Shown here piece by piece: positions 1 to 22,690 of a DNA stretch of 64,000 bases (within the stretch, counting starts at the first letter, position 1; each line of letters begins with the position of its first letter). Under the pieces are notes generated by a model that worked only from the letters and a program-made list of their open reading frames with translations, made no database searches and was not told the DNA's origin. The position numbers and the translations under genes are program-made. The DNA is from Nymphaea colorata (Eukaryota; Streptophyta; Magnoliopsida; Nymphaeales; Nymphaeaceae), in the NCBI RefSeq assembly GCF_008831285.2, contig NC_045138.2, positions 1,065,143 to 1,129,142 of the forward strand, given 5' to 3'.

Positions 1-663
1 TTTTCCAATATTGAAAATGCACGTTTAGTATCCTTTCCAAAAACAAGCTCAAATTGTTCTTGCTACATGTGTACTGCACAACTTCATAATTGAACACAAT
101 CCAAACACCGAGCAATTTGATGATGAAGATGCACATTCGATTGATAATTTCGTCTTAAGCGAACTTGAAATTGCAAGCCAAACACATCAGCGAGGAAACA
201 ACAATGCTTTGAGAGCAGCTATATCATCTCAAATGTTTACAGATTATCAATTGAATAGTAAGTTTGTTTATAAATGTTGACAACTTCTTCAGTTTGATTG
301 TCTGACATTTGTTTTCTTTTCAACAGGACAACGAAGATGATGCCCCGCCAAAAGTACTATGTGGTTTTCGAAGGACGTGAGCGAGGCATATATGACAGCT
401 GGGAGCGGTGCCAACCATTAGTTTATCGGTACAAGGGTGCCATCTTCAGATCGTTTGATTCATTAGAAGTAGTAGAAAATCACATGCATGAGTATCTCCA
501 GAACAAGTATGGTGTGCAAGTACGCAGGTCTCCACTCATTGAAGATGTCATCGCAAAGCAAGATATAAAAGACACGAAGTTTGAAGAACGAAAGTGCAGC
601 CAGAAATGTTGGATTACTTGTTTTGTGATTACATGTTTTATTTGTTGGATATGTACTCATTAA
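1..663 (+). pseudogene. Harbinger-type transposase tail joined to a viroplasmin/RNase H1-N-like exon (5' partial)
   Basis: Reading from about position 33, the frame gives a C-terminal transposase-like stretch containing ATCVLHNFI, the hallmark end of the PIF/Harbinger DDE nuclease (HARBI1 family). The upstream bases carry related text in a different frame with a TAG, so a frameshift is likely and the copy looks decayed. A donor (A|GTAAGTT, near 229) and an acceptor (TTTTCAACAG, ending near 326) would join this tail in frame to a second exon ending at TAA 661-663. That exon holds KYYVVFEGRERGIYDSW followed by a KGAIFRSF-like strand, which matches the small hybrid-binding domain of RNase H1 N-termini and caulimovirid viroplasmins. 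The start lies outside the window. The transposase call is fairly sure; the spliced fusion is inference. The exon could instead belong to a host or pararetroviral gene. Confidence 0.55.
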
Positions 664-1149
664 ACTTTGTTTTTTCTTCTTAGTAGAAAGTACACCCTTT
701 TGTGGATTCGTATTCATGTAACTTTTGTGGATAATTTTTGTTTAATGTTTTTGGGAACAAATATATAACTTTTGCAGTTGTAGATTAAGTTAAGAAGGTG
801 CTTTCTGTTGTAATGTGTTGCTGGATATTTCTTTTTGCTTTTTGTTACATATATCGTGTGAATGGCCCTGTCTTTTAATGAACTGGCTGTATGGTGATTT
901 GTTTTGAGATGATTGATGAAGAAATATATGGGTTCTGCAGTTCATTTTTTATTTATTGGTTTTGGCTTGGTGGTGGTTCCATGAGGTGATGATCTTTCTC
1001 GTTTGGTGGTGTGCTTGGGTAATCTGTACATATAAGAATCGGTGATGAGGTGATGATCTTTCTCGTTAGATGTTTCGGCTTCGAAACACAAGCTTTTGTG
1101 GCATTTATTTGAGTGGTGATGTTTTGTTGTTTTGTAAGTTAGCATTCCT

Positions 1150-1417
1150 ACTCCTTCTAACGTCAAATTGGGGAGGAGAAAAAAAAACAACATTTTCCAG
1201 GTTAAATTTTTCCTGTGCATCAAACAGGATTAAATTTATCACGTTAAATTCTTTATGTTCATCAAACATGGTTAAATTTATCACGTTAAATTTCACCCGA
1301 CAATCAAACAGGGCCTCGTTTTGGAAAAGGGTAAAATTTCATCCACTAAATTTTTCTAGAAAAATTTACCTTGGTAAACTTACCGCGTTAAATTTTACCC
1401 GCCCATCAAACGGGCCC
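1150..1417 (+). mobile_element. Right terminus and subterminal repeats of a DNA transposon
   Basis: Four near-copies of ATCAAAC followed by AGG, ATG or GGG occur at about 1218, 1260, 1302 and 1405. They alternate with GTTAAATTT blocks at about 1201, 1243, 1283 and 1388. The run ends in CATCAAACGGGCCC followed by TAA (1418-1420). Read inward, the end is GGGCCCGTTTGATG. A GC-rich terminus next to a TWA target site fits PIF/Harbinger elements and agrees with the transposase tail just upstream. The left terminus would be outside the window, so the inverted-repeat match cannot be tested here. Confidence 0.5.
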
Positions 1418-1420
1418 TAA

Positions 1421-2411
1421 AGCTTTGTATGGATATGAAAAATACTAATTTGTTTGTCTAGTGTGTATATATGTATGGTCTTATCGTTTTCTGTGTGGAT
1501 CCATGTTGAGATCAGTGGATAAAGTTTGTACCAAGGTGCAGACTTGAACTCAGTTCATGTGCATCTCAAGTAAAACACCAGGTTTCATAATTTCGCCATG
1601 TTACCAATAAGAAATTGTTGCATATTCAACTCCAAACTATGAACTTGTCCACAAATTTATGATATGGATCGGTTATGCCAGGTTACACCTGATCCGTAGG
1701 GATTCGTAATAAACGTCACCAGGGGTAGTGTTGGGGTAGTGTTTCCCTTGGACTTTCTTTGTTTTTCTTGGACTTTTCTCTCTCTCTCTCCCTTGGTGGC
1801 CCATTTGGGAAGAGCGCAACAATAGGGTCTTCAGGGGCACCTTCTCTTCATCGGAGTCTATGGCTCGTCTTGTGCAGGGAGATGTTCATTTTGTCATTCG
1901 ATTACGATGTTTATTGTGTCATTCGGCTACGACGTCGTCCTTCATCTTTCACTGGGTGATTGTACCTATATATTTTGTCTCTTTGCTTATGTTTTGCGGC
2001 TGTTATTGCATTGGAGGACTTCTTGTCCCCAAATTTTGGTATAAATTCTCATTTTATCGTCTCTCTTTCTTTCTCTCTCCACGAGATACACGATTTCTAT
2101 CGAAGCAAGATCGCAAGGTTTGGTGCTTTTTCCCCGACACGATTTTGTTTTATACCGCTTAATCTTCGTCTGCATTTATTCTTCTTCTTCCTGGTCTTTT
2201 CAGACTATAAAATAAAGCTGAGTCGAGCACTATGGAACACAATCGGCACTCGGTAATATTTGCTTACTATTTACATGATGATAAAGAGTCCAAACTCATT
2301 AGAACTCCAGACTCACACCTACCAACTTAAGCAGTTTATTTTTGGGGGTGCCGAAAGGCATTCACAAAGACAAAGACACTGAAAAGATACACTCGTTGGT
2401 CGCATTTTACT
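1421..2411. other. Spacer left of the ADH cluster
   Basis: No gene was recognised. It contains a short CT run near 1773-1790 and several pyrimidine-rich stretches. The small open frames here have no recognisable domain and look like chance. Confidence 0.5.
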
Positions 2412-2437
2412 TTTATTTAGTACTAACTGTTTTTATT
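2412..2437 (-). terminator. Candidate poly(A) signals of ADH gene A
   Basis: On the minus strand two AATAAA hexamers lie at 2437-2432 and 2417-2412, 11 and 31 bases past the stop codon. The nearer one is unusually close for a plant 3' UTR, so the second or a later site may be the one used. Confidence 0.45.
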
Positions 2438-2447
2438 TACAGCGAAG

Positions 2448-6330
<3,883 letters not shown>

Positions 6331-6336
6331 TTTATT
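6331..6336 (-). terminator. Candidate poly(A) signal of ADH gene B
   Basis: On the minus strand the site reads AATAAAGCATTCCC. The same AATAAA(A)GCATTC context follows genes C and D, which supports it as a conserved 3' end element. Confidence 0.6.
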
Positions 6337-6561
6337 ATATTCCAAAAAGATCACAACCAAAACAACAAATCTTCAATGGCCAATTGACTAGTGAAAGAAA
6401 ATTTGAACACATATATGGTGGCCTTTGAGAAATTAACAAAACCAAACGGAACTGAGTACTGCAACATAGTTTAATATGCATTCCCTACAAAATTAATGGA
6501 GCTGTAACTGATCTAGGATCTGGCAATCTTTCAGTATTCATTGGAAGCTTCATAATCATCA

Positions 6562-10263
<3,702 letters not shown>

Positions 10264-10358
10264 TTATCTTCAGCAGCCAAGGATAGAAGAAACCAAGAGA
10301 ACCAACGAGCGAGAAAAGTTAGAGAAAGAAAGAGATCAAACGAAGAGACTCTGAGTCT

Positions 10359-10374
10359 TTCCTGAGCTCAGGAA
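10359..10374. repeat. 16-bp perfect palindrome within a 17-bp insertion, leader of gene B
   Basis: TTCCTGAGCTCAGGAA lies between the TATA box and the start codon of gene B. The matching leader of gene D lacks 17 bases here, so this is an insertion in B or a deletion in D. Confidence 0.75.
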
Positions 10375-10408
10375 TTTCCTCGATGCAAAAGCCACTGGTT
10401 CTCATAGC

Positions 10409-10416
10409 TATTTATA
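10409..10416 (-). promoter_or_regulatory. TATA box of ADH gene B
   Basis: TATAAATA on the minus strand, within CTCTATAAATAGC. The equivalent box sits upstream of gene D in matching flanking sequence, and the same octamer precedes C and E. Confidence 0.8.
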
Positions 10417-10494
10417 GAGATCTACAAAGACAGAGAGAGGAACGTGCATTAAGGAATAGGACGTGCTTCTGATCATCTCCGAACCATCAACAAC

Positions 10495-10507
10495 GGCTCC
10501 TGGTTTT
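10495..10507 (-). promoter_or_regulatory. Candidate anaerobic response element of gene B
   Basis: The plus strand reads GGCTCCTGGTTTT and the minus strand AAAACCAGGAGCC. It combines a TGGTTT core with an adjacent GC-type motif, as in the maize Adh1 anaerobic response element. It is the counterpart of AAAACCGGGAGC upstream of D and E. The role is inferred. Confidence 0.45.
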
Positions 10508-10516
10508 CTTTTCCGC

Positions 10517-11093
10517 ACGCAAACTTGGACGTGCTATCATCAGTGCTGGGATGCGAGTCAATCAAAATTTTCATGTTTCGACACGAATCCGTGCTGAATC
10601 GGATTCATGTTTTGATGAGTAATTAACTCCAGTTTAGGATTCAATACGCAGTGCAATTGCGTCTGAAGTATGTATTAATTTGTGTTCAAACTTAATTCCA
10701 ACCCAATTTATTTAATAATATGAATTGCTAGGAGAATAGGAAAAAATCTTGCAAAAGCCAATGCAGCACAGATTAGTTTAGATTTTAACATGAGTCAAAA
10801 AATTTATAAATATTACTTCTGAAAAACCCTTATAAGATTTTATCAGACATTTAATCTGTGGCTTTTTAGTCTTTAGCTAGTTTTAAATAGTCTACATCCA
10901 TTTAAGGGTAGACTTCTATAAAGCAAGACACACAAACATACACACATATATATAGATCTTTACCATTGGGTTCTCCAACATCTCACAAACATCTCACAGT
11001 ATACCACCCAATACAATACACCAGATACTGTGCCGCTCTTTGCATCAAGCAGCTGTGAATGGAGGGAAGGCTGAATGGCCGAACGATTTCACC
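10517..11093. other. Distal upstream spacer of gene B
   Basis: AT-rich DNA with no recognised gene. Homology to the region upstream of gene D fades out here. Confidence 0.4.
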
Positions 11094-11096
11094 ACC

Positions 11097-11143
<47 letters not shown>

Positions 11144-11227
11144 TCAATTTCTTTCATCGATGCACATTACATTTATATATATATATATATATATATAAAT
11201 GTAATGTGCATCGATGAAAGAAATTGA
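11094..11227. repeat. (TA)n tract followed by an 84-bp perfect palindrome
   Basis: A TA microsatellite (about 11096-11142, interrupted by one C) is followed by an inverted repeat. A 32-base arm (11144-11175) matches the reverse complement of 11196-11227 exactly, and the 20-base centre is itself (TA)10. The arms contain CATCGATG and ATTACATTTA. It should extrude as a long hairpin. Confidence 0.9.
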
Positions 11228-11964
11228 TTCTTGAACTTTCTCAACACCAAAGTAACTTATTGCTTAATTTAATGAACATAAATGGCCATACTTTTTCGTT
11301 ATTATTAGAAAATCTTGCTGGCTGGATACCAGAAATTATGCGATGCAATGAATCCCAATTTTGGAGACGACTGTTTAATGAATGGACCACGTTAATCGTC
11401 TACAAGCTCAGCCATGACTTCATATTCTTTTCTAGCTAGTGGGCCTGGTTTTGGTCAAATCTAGATTATGTGGGATTCAACTGTATATCAAGCCAAAATA
11501 TCTAAGAGATAAACATCTTTAAATGGGTAGTAGCTTTATCTTGTCATCGGTGATCAATAAACTAGTTATTAATAAAATTGAGACGGCTAACTGTTCAATG
11601 TCAGCATCTTTTTCTTCTTCAAATGAAGAAGAACCTTTCGCCGACTAAGCCACTTGATAGGTCAATTTTATTAAAAGAAACTAAAACCCGAGATGAGCCC
11701 CAATGCATCAAGAAGCCTCTTACCATAGAAAAAACTCAAAAGAGTATGGAATGATGTCACTGTTTCTTACGATTGAACGACTCTAGCTAGCGAGAATGAT
11801 TCTCTCATCAGTCAATGTCGAAGCTCTTTACTTATTTTCCCATGGGAATTAAAATTCCCATGAGCTTTTCCTCCTGTCACGTTTGAATTTGTTCTTCTTA
11901 AAGGCCTAGTCTTGAGCGTTGGCAATGACGTGAGAGAAGATGACGTTTGCAAGCACGGGTGGCG
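11228..11964. other. Spacer without recognised gene
   Basis: Low-complexity and AT-rich sequence. A short frame at 11224-11439 has no domain I recognise. Confidence 0.4.
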
Positions 11965-12145
11965 CCAAGGTAGGAGCCGCATGGGTCCTGGCACCACTTC
12001 AAAAAATATATATTTTTTAAATTTACATGTAATTAAAAAATCACTTGTTTTATATAAAATTTTTTTGAAAAATGATATTTCGAGCCTAATCAAAATTTAC
12101 AAATTTTAATTCAGCCACGTCTTGAAAATTTTTTAGCTCCACCCT
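11965..12145 (+). repeat. Dispersed repeat family R1, copy 1
   Basis: Runs from the GGCGCCAAGGTAGG region through ACATGTAATTAAAAA, CACTTGTTTTATATAAAA, TTTGAAAAATGATATTTCG and TTTAATTCAGCC, ending TAGCTCCACCC. The same order of blocks occurs at 13915-14105 and 37095-37260, so this is an interspersed repeat about 180 bases long. The family name is mine; I cannot assign it to a known class. Confidence 0.65.
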
Positions 12146-12453
12146 TGTTTGCACGAAAATATTTTCTTAAAGAATGTGTCGTTAAGAATGTACTTAATGA
12201 TTACAAGGGGTAACCTAAACGCCCCTTGATTGTGAAAGGGAAGCCATGATCACATCCATTTCATATCTTAATTTGGCCTTTGAGAGGCTGGTTTACCATT
12301 TAAGCATCCAATGCGTAGAGCGATCTAAAATGTTCGGATTTCATCCGTTCTTAACTTCTTTCTTTGCTGGATTTGATTTAGAACCCATCCTATGTGATTG
12401 GATTTGTATTGAAATTCAGATGTTATTTTTAGAAACTGAATTCAGATATAGCT

Positions 12454-12921
12454 TGTAATGTCCCACTTTGAAAAGTTTAGTTATGTGTCTAATATTATGA
12501 TATATTTTCAAGGGCTAATAAAGATGGTTATTAAAGTGCTTGGTTATCTTTATTTCTAGCATTTTTGGGGTTGGAATCGAAACTGTTAGGAAGCAAGTTG
12601 AGATTCGCTGGTCCAAAGACTTAAGCATTGTGTAGGAGTAGATCAGGTCTATACAATGACATCAGAGCACAATGCAACACTTGAACCTGAGGTATCACAC
12701 ACAAAGACATGGGTGCCTTAAGGGGATGGATTGTAATGCTGAACTTTGAGAAGTTTAGTTGAAGATTGTGGGAGATCTTCAAAAACTTATAAAGGAGATT
12801 GTTAAAGTGGTAAATGGTCATGGTTCATAGCAATTTTTGGGATGAAACATAATAGAGGGTGGGTTGAGATCCGTTCGATTGGGGGCTCGAGCCTAATATG
12901 GATGTGGGTATGGTTGTTACG
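12454..12921 (+). mobile_element. TRIM (terminal-repeat retrotransposon in miniature)
   Basis: Two diverged direct terminal repeats of about 190-200 bases begin TGTAATG: 12454-12655 and 12732-12921. They share ACTTTGA(A/G)AAGTTTAGTT near the start, TAAAG..GATTGTTAAAGTG-like text, AGCA.TTTTTGGG and GGTTGAGAT.CG further in. Just inside the first lies TGACATCAGAGC (12657-12668), a 10/12 match to the initiator-Met tRNA primer site TGGTATCAGAGC. Just before the second is a purine-rich tract (TAAGGGGATGGA). TAGCT flanks both sides exactly (12449-12453 and 12922-12926), as a 5-bp target duplication. The internal region is only about 76 bases and has no coding capacity. By eye the repeats are roughly 60-65% identical, so the insertion is old. 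Confidence 0.75.
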
Positions 12922-12926
12922 TAGCT

Positions 12927-13415
12927 AACATATAATCCAATCTTTATAAGTAATCAACCGATGGATTTTATACACAGATGAATTAAGATAGCATCCAAAT
13001 TGTTGGAGTGGTAAAAGTTAAGAATTTAACTACTGAAACTTAATTAACAAAATGAGTGCAATTACATTTAACCCCAATGATGAAAAGATGAAACCAATGG
13101 TCATCTAAAATTCTGAATTAAACACATTTCTGTATAGGCACAAGATATTTTGATATTTTGCTGTTGGACCAGATTTACTTGTGAAAACAAGAGAAAGGAA
13201 AGAAAAGCTAAAAAGAGTGTTTATGCAGTTTAAACAAATGACATTTTAATAAATAATTTCTATCTTTTTTTTTCTAACCAAACAAGTTTCATGGTCTTTG
13301 TTTTCATTTTCTCTCATTTCCACTCATTTTCTCTCCACATTCCCTTTCCTTTTCATTCATATTCAACCAAAAAAGGAAAAAGGGACCCTTGTGCGTGTTT
13401 GATATCTCAATATCT

Positions 13416-13458
<43 letters not shown>

Positions 13459-13914
13459 TTACGCTTGATTTTATTGGCTAAATAGACGTGCAATTGTGCA
13501 TGAAATCTAATTTAGGCCAGCTTTTGATTCTTATTTGGATATTCTCACACGTTATTAGTTCCATGCTCTATATTTCAATTTTTTTATTGCCTTAATGGAG
13601 GGATATACTCCGCACACGTTGTCTCTAAGCTCTAAATTCTCTTTCTTTATTGCCTTCATGGAGGGATATACTCCCTTAGATTCCAATTCTATTGGAAGGT
13701 TTATGTATATTAAAAAGTATGTTTACATATAATCACTTGTACTCGAATAACAGTTACTTGGATCAAGGAGCCCGGTTTGAATCCAAAGCATATATGTTTT
13801 AAGAAGCATTCGACATGAGCTGAACCACCACTCGAAAAAGACCTTCTTTCCCATGCCTAATGCAAGTAAACTTTTTCATGCAAAAATTGCAAACCTGCTA
13901 CGAATACTCGGGCA
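12927..13914. other. Spacer with a (TA)n tract
   Basis: No gene recognised. A (TA)n microsatellite lies at about 13420-13455. The phrase CATGGAGGGATATACTCC and a relative (AATGGAGGGATATACTCC) occur twice at about 13595 and 13657, a small local duplication. Confidence 0.5.
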
Positions 13915-14105
13915 GAGGCAGGGTAGGACCGGAAGGGCCACGGCTCCACCTAAAAAGAAAAAAAAAATTAAAAATCTACATGTAAAATTAAAAAAAAAAA
14001 AGTCACTTGTCTTACATTAAAATTTTGAAAAATAATATTTCGATTCAAGTCAAAGTTTAGAAACTTTAATTCAACCCTCGTCATGAAAAAATTATGTCTC
14101 TACAA
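13915..14105 (+). repeat. Dispersed repeat family R1, copy 2
   Basis: Same block order as copy 1 at 11965: GGGTAGGACC, ACATGTAAAATTAAAAA, CACTTGTCTTACATTAAAA, TTTGAAAAATAATATTTCGA, TTTAATTCAACCC and CATGAAAAAATTATG. Same orientation as copy 1. Confidence 0.65.
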
Positions 14106-14724
14106 ATATTGGATCTCAGGTCGAAAGAAATAATGTATGGATCTGAGTTGCATGAACACTGTATAAACCCTTTACATGGAGACCTAGCTGAGGAGAAGAC
14201 CTAGCTGAGGAGACTTCCCTTCACATGCAACACCCTCCCCTGGGCAACACTTATCTCAATGTGGATAGTAGATAAATTTTTTTCAATGGAGCAGGAAATA
14301 TATAATTAATAAATTTTCAATTGGGCTTGAGGGCAACTACCCAGGTCTCTCGTAGGACTGCCCATATAATTAGACCCAAGTCCACCAAAATCGATAATGT
14401 AAATTCAAAGTTTTGGATTGAGCTCACCCAATCTCATTCCAGCACATACCCCATAGAACCCCCATGGAAGCTGGATCAGGATCATTTGAAATATTAAAGG
14501 TGATCTAACACCAGAATTTAAAATCTTGCCGTCACCACTTCGGGTAAATTAATCAGATTGTATGCAATCAGGTTTAAGTCTGGACTCGGATTCAAATCTA
14601 ATAGACATATATGTAATTGAATTACTTTTTGAACAGATGTATCCCAATCAGATTCGGTTATCAAAACTGCTTGCATGCCAATACCAATCCAGCTAGTCAT
14701 CAGGTACTGAATTTCTTTACCATA

Positions 14725-14807
<83 letters not shown>

Positions 14808-15180
14808 CTGATCAGCATGACACCGACAGTCTTTTCATGTGTCGCTGATCGCTGATGGTTCTTTTAAAAACTCTCGCCAGTGGTTTTTGAGATATTAACA
14901 TATAAAATATTAAGTGTCTTAAACATGCATGAACATCAAATAGGTAAAGTTTGATAGCCAAACCCGACATGATAACTAATCTGCCCCGACACTTAGCCCA
15001 ATGCCCAACCTTAAATGGGATAGTTTAAGACGGACTTGCATGCGATGAAAAACTATGAGTGCTTTTTTTTAATCTTTTCTTTTTTGTTCATCTTTTTTGT
15101 TCAGTGAAGAAAAGAGAGTCAACTTGCCCCCACAAGTTTAACGCCCACTGGGATGAAATTGAACCATGTTAAACACTGGC
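14106..15180. other. Spacer with compound (TC)n(TA)n microsatellite
   Basis: (TC)n at about 14728-14757 runs straight into (TA)n at 14758-14805. No gene recognised. Confidence 0.6.
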
Positions 15181-15246
15181 ACGTTCAATCTGTTCAGCAC
15201 GTCTTTTTTTCTCTCTCTCTCTCTAAAAAGGTCCACTTTACGAGGC

Positions 15247-15254
15247 TATAAATA
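15247..15254 (+). promoter_or_regulatory. TATA box of ADH gene C
   Basis: TATAAATA in GGCTATAAATACAACC, 102 bases before the start codon, preceded by a CT-rich stretch. Spacing and octamer match the other ADH genes. Confidence 0.8.
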
Positions 15255-15355
15255 CAACCACAATCTCCGACGGCTTCTCGGTCAAGGGTAGCTTGGTTTC
15301 TCTCTCTCTCTACCTTGTGCCTTTCTTGGGGACCTCTTGGTCTTGATCAGAAGAC

Positions 15356-21577
<6,222 letters not shown>

Positions 21578-21809
21578 AGATCACAGTGATGCATCCAGTT
21601 ATTGAACAAAGAAGAATACTCGGTGATACCAGGGAGAATTTGCTCTATGCCTCACCGGTGTGCAAGTTTAATTTTAGCAGTGACGGGCTCAATTAATTTG
21701 ATTTGTGTGGCTTCGATCTTGATGATATTGATTTGTTTCTCAATGTCTTGGTTTTGTAATTTGATCTGCATGGCCTTGGCAGTTTCTGCTTACAGATTTT
21801 TGCGTTCAC

Positions 21810-21815
21810 AATAAA
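21810..21815 (+). terminator. Candidate poly(A) signal of ADH gene C
   Basis: AATAAAGCATTCTCCC, about 230 bases after the stop codon. It shares the GCATTC context with the sites after B and D. Confidence 0.6.
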
Positions 21816-21839
21816 GCATTCTCCCAAGTTTTTTGCGTT

Positions 21840-22690
21840 CATTTTGTTAATTTAATACTCTTTATGGACGGCAATTCTATTCGTCTCCCAAATACATAAT
21901 TTGATATTCTTTTATGTTCCAATAAAAGCGACGCATCTAGGGCCAGAAATATATGATCATTCAAACACGAACTATTTACATATGAAGTTTTGAGTCTTTT
22001 GATTAACTTTGGAGTTTCTTATTATTGTGCGTCTATTAAAGTTAATTCAATTATGATGAACCAGTTTTACATGAGTCTAGTTTAAACGAATCGAGATCTT
22101 ACAATTTGAACTTGACTCAGTTAATATTTAGGGTATAAATTAAACTCCAACTCAAGAGTTGGCTCAACTCATTGTATAGCCTTATATATTAACAAGACCC
22201 AAACTCAATTGATAATCAGTATGATTATTAGCTATATTAACCTTATTATTGGAGAGGACTTATAAGGCGCATTTAATAAGAACATGATGGTCTTCTTAAA
22301 ACGTATATTCTCAAAACACTTCTTCAAATAGTACAATTAGTGTTCCTCTAATTTGAAAAAAAATATAATATAATTATGTCCCCACCTTCGTAAAAAAAAA
22401 TTGTTTATTATAATGATTACATCATGTTCCTTAAGACAAGAACATAAAGGTTTTGGATTATGTTTTTCAAGAACATATGTACTAATTAAGAATGTAATAT
22501 TCACATTATTGAACACCCTTGCTCTATGTTGCTTCATCAGAAAATTTAGCAAAAAAAGAAAACAAAATATAAACAACCGAAAGACTTCCGGGTGAGCGAC
22601 AGACTTATCCACTGGCACAAAAATATTGAAATAAATTACGTAGCGGCATTTTAATATTGCGCAATTAACAACTGCCTACTTAATTTTTAA
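21840..22690. other. Spacer without recognised gene
   Basis: AT-rich DNA. I see no coding motif or structured repeat here. Confidence 0.4.

Noticed and set aside
1759-2256. Overlapping small plus-strand frames left of gene A as a gene
   Set aside because: Three frames overlap, with pyrimidine-driven Phe/Leu/Ser composition and no motif.
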